Source of the DNA: an uncultured Collinsella sp.
GTDB lineage: Bacteria; Actinomycetota; Coriobacteriia; Coriobacteriales; Coriobacteriaceae
DNA length: 64,000 nucleotides
Direction: 5' to 3'
Assembly: GCA_902490305.1 (NCBI GenBank)
Contig: CABUDI010000001.1
Span: forward strand, 81,307-145,306
Position numbers and translations under genes: made by a program. Below are positions 56,703 to 64,000 of this stretch, piece by piece. Numbering within the stretch: the stretch's first letter is position 1; each line of letters opens with the position of its first letter. The notes beneath the pieces are model-generated. The model had not been told where the DNA came from. It ran no database searches and saw nothing but the letters and a program-made list of their open reading frames with translations.

Positions 56703-58139
56703 TTAGGCCTCCTTACCAGTCGCGCCAACGCCATCCGCGCCCGCAGCCGCCAGGTCAACGCCCTCGGCAACCGTCGCCACGGCGTCGCCCGGCCAGGCGA
56801 CCTTGGTCAGGTCGGCCGCGGCGAGTGACTCGGCACTCACGGCATCCTCGCCCTGCTCCAACACGCGGCGGCGCAGTGCGGCCGAAAGCGCGTGTGCCCA
56901 CAGACCCTCGGCCTCGGCCAGGCGCTGCGTAGCGGGAGCATCGGAAAGCAGGCCCTCGGGCGTATAGCAAATGACACTCGAGCGCTTGACGAACTCCTCC
57001 ACCGAAAGCGGGTTGGAGAACATGGCCGTACCGCCGGTCGGCAGCGTGTGATTGGGGCCGGCAACGTAATCGCCGAGCGGCTCGGAGCTCCAAGCGCCCA
57101 CAAAGATGGCGCCGGCGTTGCGAATGCCGCCGAGCAGGCCCATCGCGTCCTTGCAGTGCAGCTCAAGGTGCTCGGGCGCCACGGTGTTCACCGCTTCGAC
57201 GGCGGCAGCCATGTCGGCGGCCACCACGATGGTGCCCTCATTGTCGAGTGAGGCGCGCGTGATCTCGGCGCGTGGCGACTGCGCGACCAGAATATCGATA
57301 CCCGCCTCGACCTCGCGCGCAAACTGCTCGTCGCAGGTCACCAGATAGCAGGCCGCCAGCGGATCGTGCTCGGCCTGGGCCATCAGGTCGGCCGCGACCA
57401 CCATGGGCTTGGCCGTGGCGTCGGCCAGCACGCAGACCTCGGAGGGGCCAGCGACCATGTCGATACCCACGTCACCCGAGACAATCTGTTTGGCAGCGGC
57501 GACAAAGGCGTTGCCCGGGCCGGTAATCTTGTCGACGCGCGGAATGGTCTCGGTACCGTACGCCAGTGCGGCCACGGCCTGGGCGCCGCCCACCATATAG
57601 ATCTCGTCCACGCCGCCGAGCTTTGCCGCGGCGAGCGTGTAGGGGCTGATCAGGCCGTCCTTTTGCGGCGGGGTCACCATGACCACGCGTTTGACGCCGG
57701 CCACCTTGGCGGGAATGGCGTTCATAAGCACGGTGGAGGGATACTGCGCGCGACCGCCCGGCACATAGATGCCGGCCGCCGCGAGCGGGGTCACCTTAAC
57801 GCCGAGCATCGTGCCGTCCGGGCGCGTGGTAAACCAGCTCTGTTCGACCTCGCGCTGGTGGAACTCGCGAATCTGGCGTGCAGCCTTTTCGAGCGCCGCG
57901 ACAAAAGCGGGATCGAGGCCTTCGAGCGCAGCATCGATCTGCTCTTGCGGCAAGCGGAAGCTCTGCAGCTCAACGCCATCAAAACGCTGGCAATAATCGC
58001 GCACCGCGGCATCGCCGTTGGCGCGCACGTTGGCCACGATATCGCGGGCGGCGTCGACGATGTTTTGCGGCAGCACGCCCTTACGGTTGAGCTGGTTGGT
58101 AACGAGGCGCTCACCGGGAGCAAGCTTGATGGTCTTCAT
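56703..58139 (-). CDS. hisD: histidinol dehydrogenase
   Basis: 478-aa zinc, NAD-dependent enzyme for the last two oxidation steps. Motifs: [71 protein letters not shown] with a zinc ligand, and [20 protein letters not shown]. About 40 residues at the C-terminus (Ala/Gly-rich, ending GVGATGKEA) exceed the usual length. It follows hisZG by 105 nt. Confidence 0.96.
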   Translation of the reverse strand: MKTIKLAPGERLVTNQLNRKGVLPQNIVDAARDIVANVRANGDAAVRDYCQRFDGVELQSFRLPQEQIDAALEGLDPAFVAALEKAARQIREFHQREVEQSWFTTRPDGTMLGVKVTPLAAAGIYVPGGRAQYPSTVLMNAIPAKVAGVKRVVMVTPPQKDGLISPYTLAAAKLGGVDEIYMVGGAQAVAALAYGTETIPRVDKITGPGNAFVAAAKQIVSGDVGIDMVAGPSEVCVLADATAKPMVVAADLMAQAEHDPLAACYLVTCDEQFAREVEAGIDILVAQSPRAEITRASLDNEGTIVVAADMAAAVEAVNTVAPEHLELHCKDAMGLLGGIRNAGAIFVGAWSSEPLGDYVAGPNHTLPTGGTAMFSNPLSVEEFVKRSSVICYTPEGLLSDAPATQRLAEAEGLWAHALSAALRRRVLEQGEDAVSAESLAAADLTKVAWPGDAVATVAEGVDLAAAGADGVGATGKEA

Positions 58140-58244
58140 ATCGGTATCCCCTATCGGTTGAGGTTGTGTTCGAAAAACGAAAGGCCGGGCGGCGGCGCCA
58201 GTCGGCCCGCAGCCCGTACGTTGGGGCGCCCGTGCGTGCTCGCG

Positions 58245-59960
58245 CTATTGTGCCGAGCCCGCGACGGGCTCAAAATGCTTGTCCTTAACAGCAGCTGCCA
58301 AGCGATCTGCCAGATTGCGTACGCGCGGATCCAGGCGCGCGGCACCCGGATTGACAAAGAAGCGCGCCGTGCAGTCCATAATGCGACCAGTAATAACCAG
58401 GTCGTTATCGCGCAGGGTGGCGCCCGTGGCGGTAATGTCCACGATACGGTCGGTCATACCGACGATGGGGCCCAGCTCGATATTGCCGTGCAGCGAGACG
58501 ATATCGGCATTCACGCCACGCTCGGCATACCAGGCGCTCGCGATGCGCGGATACTTGGTGGCCACACGAAGCGACCCGCGACGGGCATAGTTGCGCTCGG
58601 CCTGGCCAGCGCGCCACGCGGGCTCCGCCTCGATAAACGTGCACAGGCCGTAGCCCAGGTCGACCAGCTGCAGCAGGTTGAGGTCGGCCTCGATGAGCGA
58701 GTCCCAACCGCAGATGCCGCAATCGGCACCGCCGCAGCCCACAAAGGCGGGCGCGTCGCTGGGACGCACGATGACAAACTCGATATCTCCGACCGTGCCC
58801 TCGCCGGCACGCGTGTCGCGACCGCGCACGATCAGGTGACGACCGGGATCGCGCAGCTCAGAGACGTCTAAGCCCGCTGCCTCGAGCACGTCGAGCGTGT
58901 CAGCCTTAAGCGAGCCCTTGGGCACGGCGATGCGCAGCGGGCCCTCGGCACCACGGTCCACCGCATGATCGCCGTCGGAAGCGGCGTCCTCGGCCGAGGT
59001 GCGCGCGGTCTCCAGACGCTCGAGCGAAAAGGCGAAGCCCGCCGCCGGTACCTCGATGCCGTCGCCGAACGCGCCGGTAAAGATGGAGTCGTAGCGACCG
59101 CCCGAGCCCACCGGATCGGGCAGGCCACCGGCGTAGGCCTTAAAGACCAGGCCCGTGTAGTAATCAAAAGAGTTCATGATGGAGAAGTCGAAGGACAGCA
59201 CCTGGGCGTCCTCGGGAGCCAGGCCCTCGACCAGAGCACGCAACTCGCGCGTCAGCGGCGCGACGATGCCGGCGGCCTCCAGCAGCGTGTCCACGCGGTC
59301 GAGCACCTCGGCGCCGCCGTGAAGACGCGGTAGCTCGCAAATGGCGGCCTTGACGGCATCGGACTCGACGCTTGCCGCCACGCGGGCATCGAGGCCCACA
59401 AAGTCGTTGGCGTGCACGCAGCACAGCGCCTCGGCAGCCAGCTCGCGATCCTCGCACGCCGCGAGCAGCTCCTTAAACGGGCGTACGCTACCTGCGATGA
59501 TGCGTGCATCGGGCAGCGCCAGCTTGCGCACCGCCTCGGCCACGAGCGAGACAATCTCGACATCGCCCGCGGTATCGCCCGCACCGATAAGCTCAAAGCC
59601 CAGCTGTGTAAACTGGCGCGAGCCACCGGCATTGCGCTGGCACTCGCGAACCACCGGCGCCTCGTAGCGAAGGCGCAGCGGCAGATCGGCCGCGCGCATG
59701 CGGGTCGAAACCAAGCGCACGATGGGCAACGTATTGTCGGGACGGACTACCAGCAGACGGCCATCATCGTCAAAGAGCTTGAACGGCGTGTCCGCAATGC
59801 GGCCACCCTCCTCGAGCGAACCCTTGTCCTCGAGCAGCGGCGTCTCGACCGGCAGGTAATGATGCTCCCTGAAGCAGCCCTTCACCGTCAGCGCAATCTC
59901 CTCGCGCGCCTGAGCCTCCTCGGGCAATATGTCCCGGAATCCCCACGGTGTGGCCGTCAT
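58245..59960 (-). CDS. hisZG: fused ATP phosphoribosyltransferase: HisZ regulatory + HisG catalytic
   Basis: 571 aa. Residues 1-320 are HisZ, a HisRS-like regulatory domain (PWGFRDILPEEA, RYEAPVVRECQ, SFDYYTGLVFKAYAGG, GGRYDSIF). A linker (about 321-340) leads to a short-form HisG, residues 341-571 (LRIAVPKGSLKADTLDVLEA, VRPSDAPAFV, and the PRPP loop IVDITATGATLRDNDLVI). Short HisG needs HisZ for activity, normally as separate chains; here both are one polypeptide. First gene of the operon, committed step, normally feedback-inhibited by histidine. The RBS GAGGAGG lies 8 nt upstream. Confidence 0.93.
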   Translation of the reverse strand: MTATPWGFRDILPEEAQAREEIALTVKGCFREHHYLPVETPLLEDKGSLEEGGRIADTPFKLFDDDGRLLVVRPDNTLPIVRLVSTRMRAADLPLRLRYEAPVVRECQRNAGGSRQFTQLGFELIGAGDTAGDVEIVSLVAEAVRKLALPDARIIAGSVRPFKELLAACEDRELAAEALCCVHANDFVGLDARVAASVESDAVKAAICELPRLHGGAEVLDRVDTLLEAAGIVAPLTRELRALVEGLAPEDAQVLSFDFSIMNSFDYYTGLVFKAYAGGLPDPVGSGGRYDSIFTGAFGDGIEVPAAGFAFSLERLETARTSAEDAASDGDHAVDRGAEGPLRIAVPKGSLKADTLDVLEAAGLDVSELRDPGRHLIVRGRDTRAGEGTVGDIEFVIVRPSDAPAFVGCGGADCGICGWDSLIEADLNLLQLVDLGYGLCTFIEAEPAWRAGQAERNYARRGSLRVATKYPRIASAWYAERGVNADIVSLHGNIELGPIVGMTDRIVDITATGATLRDNDLVITGRIMDCTARFFVNPGAARLDPRVRNLADRLAAAVKDKHFEPVAGSAQ

Positions 59961-59992
59961 CTGGTGAGCCTCCTCATGCTGTGCTTCGTATA

Positions 59993-60028
59993 GAACAGAA
60001 GACCGGCATAGCTCCGCCGGTCTTCTGG
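59993..60028 (-). promoter_or_regulatory. leader hairpin upstream of hisZG
   Basis: AGAAGACCGGC / GCCGGTCTTCT form a perfect 11-bp stem about 35-65 nt before the hisZG ATG. There is no T-run, no run of His codons and no T-box consensus that I can see. A TATGCT about 20 bp further upstream could be its -10 box. Confidence 0.45.
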
Positions 60029-60129
60029 GTACTTTAGCATACTAGAGTGTTTGCGGGGAAAATCCGTCGCAGCCGCTCACGCCGTATTCATTTGGAAACA
60101 TAGGGCAGATTGCCGCAACCCAACCCCGC

Positions 60130-60966
60130 CTAGGCGCCAATCGCACGACGATACTCTGCCATTACCTGCGCATCGGCAGCTGCGGGGTCGGCAAAATAGC
60201 GCCAGTCATAGGTCTCGGCCGAAACAACTCCGCGATAGCCGCGCGTCACCAGCCTATCCAGGTCGGCGCGCATATCGCGGTCGCCGTCACCCCAAGCAAG
60301 ATGCGTCGTGCCATCTGCCGCAACATCGACAAAATGCACGTGAGCGACATCATCGCCAAGCAGGTCGAAATAATCGTCGATGGTATCCCCTGCCACCGCC
60401 ATAGCGCCCAAATCCAGACACGCCTTAAGTGCCGGATGATCAACTGCCTCGATCATGCGCTTCGTATCGGCCGCCGAGTTCACGATCATCGACTCAACCG
60501 GCTGTAGGGCCTCGAGTACCAGTCGCACGCCGCGCTCTCCCGCATGCTCGGCAATCGCACGCAGCATCGAGGCGCTGCGGCCCCACGCGTCCTCGATCGG
60601 CTCGTTCAAAAATGCCCAGCCGCTCGAGACCATGACCTGCTCGGCTCCAAGTTCCGCCGCGATATCCACAACGTTCTTAAAGTACGCGAGCGTGCGGGCA
60701 CGTGCCTCATTCCCGCGCGCCGCGATATTCCACGGCTTGGGGTTGTTCTGTTCGGGGCAAAGCCCCACAATCCGAACCCCATACCGCTGCGACAGCTCCC
60801 GCACCTGCTCGAGCGAATCGTATCCATGGCAATCGACATACAGATGCATCGCCCCGGTCCAAAGCTCGCAACACGTGTAGCCCGAGGCCGCTGCCGAAGA
60901 AAAGAAATCCTCAAGGTCAAAATAACGATGGCTGATATTCATGACGGCAAGCTGCGGATACTCCAT
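60130..60966 (-). CDS. sugar-phosphate isomerase/epimerase (TIM barrel, FrlC-like)
   Basis: 278-aa AP-endonuclease-2-like TIM barrel. Segments: LAVMNISHRYFDLEDFFSSA, GLCPEQNNPKPWNIAARG, VLEALQPVESMIVNSAADT, KACLDLGAMAVAGDTIDDYF, HVHFVDV and VSAETYDWRYF, carrying the metal-binding Glu/Asp/His/Glu set of the family. The size and context behind a mannose-family PTS and a SIS protein suggest an epimerase such as FrlC of Amadori-sugar pathways (inference). The ATG at 60966 follows AAAGGTGG. A terminator lies between it and the IID gene. Confidence 0.8.
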   Translation of the reverse strand: MEYPQLAVMNISHRYFDLEDFFSSAAASGYTCCELWTGAMHLYVDCHGYDSLEQVRELSQRYGVRIVGLCPEQNNPKPWNIAARGNEARARTLAYFKNVVDIAAELGAEQVMVSSGWAFLNEPIEDAWGRSASMLRAIAEHAGERGVRLVLEALQPVESMIVNSAADTKRMIEAVDHPALKACLDLGAMAVAGDTIDDYFDLLGDDVAHVHFVDVAADGTTHLAWGDGDRDMRADLDRLVTRGYRGVVSAETYDWRYFADPAAADAQVMAEYRRAIGA

Positions 60967-60983
60967 CTTGTCCACCTTTCGGC

Positions 60984-61017
60984 AAAAGGGCGCCGCAGCA
61001 CAGTGTGCGCGACGCCC
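60984..61017 (-). terminator. intrinsic terminator between IID and the epimerase gene
   Basis: GGGCGCCGCAGCAC / GTGTGCGCGACGCCC pair with mismatches and are followed on the minus strand by TTTT. Read-through would be needed for expression of the epimerase from the PTS promoter. Confidence 0.65.
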
Positions 61018-61049
61018 CCTCTTACATTGTTCTCATTATGACGGATACT

Positions 61050-61886
61050 CTACTGGACACCAAGCACTCCAAAGAACGCGCCAGCGATACTCACGAGCAG
61101 GATCACGAGCATGATAAGCAGCGGATTCATCTTCTTCTTGAGCATGAGATAGACGATTCCAAACAGCCCCATCGTGACAAAGCCCGGGAAGATTCCGTTG
61201 AGCAGCTCGGCCAGCGTCTGAGCACCATCGCCCGCACCGACCATGAGCGGAATGTCCACGGTGACCATCTCCATGGTCATAGCGCCGATCACCATGGCGC
61301 CCATGATAGAGGCCATCTTGACGATCGTGTCCATAATGCCCGATTCCTGGACCTTGCTGATCATGTCCGAGCCAAAGCGATATCCCACAAACGTCAGCAG
61401 GTAACGGATGATGTAGTGGGGGACGTTGAACACGAGCAGGAACAAAATCGGGCCAAGAATAGAGCCCTGCAGCGCCAGCGACGTGCCGACACCCGTTGCC
61501 AAAATTCGCAGCGTGCCCCAGTAGAAGGCATCGCCCACGCCGGACAGCGGTCCCATCAAAGCAAGCTTGACATTAGAGATCGCGCTCGTGTCAAAGTTAT
61601 CTTCGGTGGCGTTGACTTCTTCCATTGCGGCAGCAATAGACATGGGGAGCGTCGAGATGTACGGCGTGACGTTATAGAGCTCCATATGGCGCTTGAGTGC
61701 GGCCTTAAAGTCTGCATCCTGCGGATACAGCTTGCGAAGGATCGGCATAAGGGCCCACATAAAGCCGATATGGCCCATACGCTCGTAGTTCCAGGAGTGC
61801 TCATAGGGAATCGAGCGCCAGAACAGCTTCTTAAGATCTGCGCGGGTAATCAACCCGTCGTAGGAAGACTCAAACTTAAAACTCAT
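61050..61886 (-). CDS. PTS mannose-family IID component
   Basis: 278 aa. The N-terminal cytosolic part has LITRADLKKLFWRSI and NYERMGHIGFMWALMPIL. Later segments (PLSGVGDAFYWGTLRIL and the C-terminal helices) are typical of IID, which with IIC forms the sugar channel. The ATG at 61886 overlaps the IIC end by 11 nt, with GGGAG 8 nt upstream. It is the last subunit gene before the terminator. Confidence 0.95.
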   Translation of the reverse strand: MSFKFESSYDGLITRADLKKLFWRSIPYEHSWNYERMGHIGFMWALMPILRKLYPQDADFKAALKRHMELYNVTPYISTLPMSIAAAMEEVNATEDNFDTSAISNVKLALMGPLSGVGDAFYWGTLRILATGVGTSLALQGSILGPILFLLVFNVPHYIIRYLLTFVGYRFGSDMISKVQESGIMDTIVKMASIMGAMVIGAMTMEMVTVDIPLMVGAGDGAQTLAELLNGIFPGFVTMGLFGIVYLMLKKKMNPLLIMLVILLVSIAGAFFGVLGVQ

Positions 61887-62667
61887 CGAACCCACTCCCA
61901 ATCGCAGGATCCTCGGTTGCCACTGCGGGCTGCTCCGCCTTTTTCTTCTCGCCCAAAACCGTCATCGCGACGACGATGATCGCGGCAAAGATCGCCACGC
62001 CCGTCGTGCTAATGCCAAAGTAGGCGACGAGGAAGAAACCAGCGAAGAAGAACGGCGCCACCGTTTTGTTCATAATCATCTGCGCCAGCATCGCAAAGCC
62101 GAGTGCAGGCAAGAAGGCGGCGGCAACATCCATGCCGGTCTGAACGAAATCGGGAATAATGTTGAGCAGGCTGGCAACGGCATCGGCGCCAAAGAAGAAT
62201 GCCAGGGGAATAATCAGCAGGCCGCACCAGCTCTGCGCGTAACCGGCGATGAGCATGTTGCGCGTGATGGCCTTGGTGTCTCCGTCCTCGACGTTTTTGT
62301 CGATACGGTGCACCAGCAGCAGCATCACCGGCTGGCCCAGGGCGGTATCGAGCGCCAGGACGATCGTTGCGATAGGAATGCCCAGGGTCAGGGCCGCCGA
62401 AGCGTCCGCGCCGGCCTGCATGGCAAGCGACACACCCAGGATGGTTCCGGAAATCGTATCGGGCGGGTTATATGCACCGACCGAGATGGCACCGACCATG
62501 GCAAGCTCCATCGTGGCACCCATAATGGTGCCGGTCACTACATCGCCCATGACAAGGCCAACCAGAGGCCCGAGCACGATCGGGCGCTGGAGGTAGCTCG
62601 TGCCCGTCAGCCACTCGGAATAGCCCAAAAGGGCGATCAGGAAAATCAGGATTGTCTTGATAACCAT
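61876..62667 (-). CDS. PTS mannose/sorbose-family IIC component
   Basis: 263-aa polytopic permease. Features of ManY/SorC-type IIC: LLGYSEWLTGTSYLQRPIVL at the start, GDVVTGTIMGATMELAMVGA, ISVGAYNPPDTISGTILG and GIPIATIVLALDTALGQP. It forms the translocation unit with IID. It starts 8 nt after the IIB stop. The specific sugar cannot be read from sequence. Confidence 0.95.
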   Translation of the reverse strand: MVIKTILIFLIALLGYSEWLTGTSYLQRPIVLGPLVGLVMGDVVTGTIMGATMELAMVGAISVGAYNPPDTISGTILGVSLAMQAGADASAALTLGIPIATIVLALDTALGQPVMLLLVHRIDKNVEDGDTKAITRNMLIAGYAQSWCGLLIIPLAFFFGADAVASLLNIIPDFVQTGMDVAAAFLPALGFAMLAQMIMNKTVAPFFFAGFFLVAYFGISTTGVAIFAAIIVVAMTVLGEKKKAEQPAVATEDPAIGSGFDEF

Positions 62668-62675
62668 GACAACCC

Positions 62676-63146
62676 CTAACCGATGACCTTCGCGGCGTCA
62701 GTCTTCGCATCTGCCGGAATCATCTGAATGAACAGTTCATAGCCCTCGCCGAGCAGTTCTTTGACGTATGCCTCGTTTTCGGGCGTGAGGAATACGCTGG
62801 TCGAGACCTGGCGGGCATTCTCGCTAAAGGCAACGTTGCCGAGATTGATCTTCTTGATGCCCATCGCCTTGGCGACGGCACCGGCCTGCTGGATCGTCTC
62901 GCAAACCACGAAGAGCTTGTACTTATCAGTCACACCGCTCTGGAGCGCCTTGACGGCATCCTCGGTGTTTTTGACGACGACCTTGCAGCCCTCCGGCTTT
63001 GCGAGGGATAGAGCTTGCAGGCGAAGCTTGTCATTGAGGACCGTGTCGCTCACCAACAGGATGCAGTCGGCACCCAGAGCCGAGGTCCAGCTAACGGCAA
63101 CTTGGCCGTGAAGCAGTCGATAGTCCACGCGAATCATCTGAATCAT
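62676..63146 (-). CDS. PTS mannose-family IIB component
   Basis: 156-aa IIB with the phospho-histidine motif VDYRLLHGQVAVSW (His14 or so) and the LLVSDTVLNDKLRLQA and LFVVCETIQQAG segments of the ManX/LevE IIB fold. It receives phosphate from IIA and passes it to the sugar. AGGGAG precedes the ATG; it lies 17 nt after the IIA stop. Confidence 0.95.
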   Translation of the reverse strand: MIQMIRVDYRLLHGQVAVSWTSALGADCILLVSDTVLNDKLRLQALSLAKPEGCKVVVKNTEDAVKALQSGVTDKYKLFVVCETIQQAGAVAKAMGIKKINLGNVAFSENARQVSTSVFLTPENEAYVKELLGEGYELFIQMIPADAKTDAAKVIG

Positions 63147-63163
63147 GATGTGCTCCCTAGTGG

Positions 63164-63580
63164 TTAAAACTCATCGAGTTCGGCCTGCCCCAGCAGGTCG
63201 TTGACGTACTTGACCTTGGTGTCGTCCGCCTCGACGATCTGGCGAATGGCCTCATCGATCGGGGTGGATTCGGGCACGAACAGCAGCTGAATAAGGAGCG
63301 GCAGGTTCATATTGGTCACGAGGTGCGTGTTAGGACGCGTCTGGACGATCTTGGTGAACTCGTTGTTGACACTGCCGCCAAAGAGGTCGGTGCAAACGAC
63401 GACCTCATCGTCCGCCGCAAAGCCGTTCAGAATCGCTGCGGCCTCCTTGGTCAGGTCCTCGTTTCCGTCGACATACATAGAGAGCGCATGGACGTTTTCG
63501 CGCTCGCCGGAAAGCAGGCCGATGCTCTCGACGATTCCGGACGCAAAATGAGCATGGGACGCCACGATAAACTGCCTCAT
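63164..63580 (-). CDS. PTS mannose-family IIA component
   Basis: 138-aa IIA with the active His in VASHAHFASGIVESIGLL and the segment VVVCTDLFGGSVNNEF, which matches LFGGSPxN of the family. It is phosphorylated by HPr. I chose the ATG at 63580 (AAAGGGGAATCGA upstream), where the family start MRQFIVASHA begins. It lies behind the SIS gene, from which it is separated by a terminator-like palindrome. Confidence 0.94.
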   Translation of the reverse strand: MRQFIVASHAHFASGIVESIGLLSGERENVHALSMYVDGNEDLTKEAAAILNGFAADDEVVVCTDLFGGSVNNEFTKIVQTRPNTHLVTNMNLPLLIQLLFVPESTPIDEAIRQIVEADDTKVKYVNDLLGQAELDEF

Positions 63581-63610
63581 TCGATTCCCCTTTCTTGCGA
63601 ATTTCGGCAT

Positions 63611-63639
63611 AAAAATGCCCGGACGCATGCGCCCGGGCA
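63611..63639 (-). terminator. terminator-like palindrome between SIS and IIA genes
   Basis: TGCCCGG-A-CGCATGCG-C-CCGGGCA (63616-63639) followed on the minus strand by TTTTT. It should reduce transcription from the SIS gene into the PTS genes. Confidence 0.7.
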
Positions 63640-63674
63640 GGGTGCTTCTTGATCAGTAGCTTATTTGTCACCGA

Positions 63675-64000
63675 TTAGTAGTCGAACTGGTGATAGTAAC
63701 GACGGTAGTTGAGGTTGTGCTTGGTGACCGTCTCGTAGTAAGCGGCAAGGCGATCGGTGATCAGCGAGGAGAGGATCCACGGAGACACGATGACGCGGAA
63801 CTCGTCGTCAAGGCCGGGGATCGCGAACTCGGCGGTGTCGATGATGTTGATGTCGGTGTCGCCGGTCACGCCGCGGTTGAGGAAGGCGCGAACGCGCTCG
63901 TCGAGCTTGCGGTTCTCGTCCTCGCCCATGAACAGGAACACGGGGACGCCGGGCTCCACGAGCTCGAGGGTGCCGTGGAAGAAGTCGGCCGAGGTGATGT
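63675..64000 (-). CDS. SIS-domain sugar isomerase/deglycase (C-terminal part)
   Basis: Only the last 108 codons are inside the window; the N-terminus lies beyond 64000. The visible part has SADFFHGTLELVEPGVPVFL, resembling the E(F)FHGP segment of SIS deglycases and isomerases such as FrlB, and ends HNLNYRRYYHQFDY. With the downstream mannose-family PTS and an epimerase it suggests catabolism of a phosphorylated amino sugar or fructosamine; this is inference. Confidence 0.75.
   Translation of the reverse strand, partial: ITSADFFHGTLELVEPGVPVFLFMGEDENRKLDERVRAFLNRGVTGDTDINIIDTAEFAIPGLDDEFRVIVSPWILSSLITDRLAAYYETVTKHNLNYRRYYHQFDY

Noticed and set aside
59961..60129. T-box or His-codon leader peptide for the his operon
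   Set aside because: No specifier loop or T-box consensus and no run of CAT/CAC codons in a short frame.

Overview
The window is GC-rich chromosomal DNA from an actinobacterium of the class Coriobacteriia, most likely Collinsella or a close relative. The assignment rests on gene content and order (tmk-holB-ricT, tatA-tatC-hypA-hypB-topA, a complete his operon with a fused hisZG, several PTS sugar systems in a high-GC genome) and on many dispersed palindromic repeats. It is inference, because no 16S or other marker gene is present. Most of the window is ordinary, densely packed core chromosome.

Layout. 1-2450: replication genes ricT (cut by the window edge), holB and tmk on the minus strand. 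2690-9420: a zinc-ribbon membrane protein, then a minus-strand run tatA-tatC-hypA-hypB-topA and a STAS anti-anti-sigma gene. 9470-15000: a class Ic aspartate aminotransferase, a small conserved ORF, nhaA, ppaC and a ROK glucokinase. 15090-19870: a beta-glucoside PTS operon (GH1, IIC, IIB, IIA) with a divergent GntR/UTRA regulator and an inverted-repeat operator candidate. 19945-26160: manA, a lower-GC two-gene module (winged-helix protein plus nucleotidyltransferase) with its own promoter and palindromic operator, then pcrA. 26490-32730: uppP, uspA, a BceRS-like two-component system, an unknown gene and purH. 33000-38520: a GNAT, a DUF2207 membrane protein, gluQ with an antitoxin-like tail, and a metallophosphoesterase. 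39070-43350: a DUF4342 protein, an OmpR/HK pair, a VOC protein with an orphan PTS IIB, a TPR-like protein and tRNA-Leu(TAA). 43475-50480: a tandem hairpin repeat, a DUF4143 ATPase, ppx, an FtsB/DivIC-like gene, eno, mazG, a YfcE phosphodiesterase and a stand-alone LarC C-terminal domain. 50820-59960: PHP histidinol phosphatase facing the complete operon hisZG-D-C-B-H-A-F-I-E. 60130-64000: a mannose-family PTS operon (SIS, IIA, IIB, IIC, IID) followed by a TIM-barrel epimerase.

How the genes work together. The his cluster encodes every step of histidine synthesis, with the phosphatase supplied by the convergent PHP gene because hisB is the dehydratase-only form. Two complete PTS loci plus glucokinase, ManA and an orphan IIB indicate a sugar-fermenting gut lifestyle. 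HypA, HypB and the LarC domain form a nickel-handling theme, but no nickel enzyme is in view.

The most unusual signal is noncoding. Two long-stem elements begin directly after the stop codons of manA and pcrA, in the same orientation relative to the host gene. They share an almost identical core of about 70 nt but enclose it in stems of unrelated sequence, as expected of a structured 3' UTR RNA family. Two more long hairpins of similar architecture follow uspA and hisF. Other noncoding features are a 184-bp inverted-repeat (MITE-like) element, three copies of a 69-bp palindrome, a family of GGGAC-containing small palindromes and a tandem hairpin array behind tRNA-Leu.
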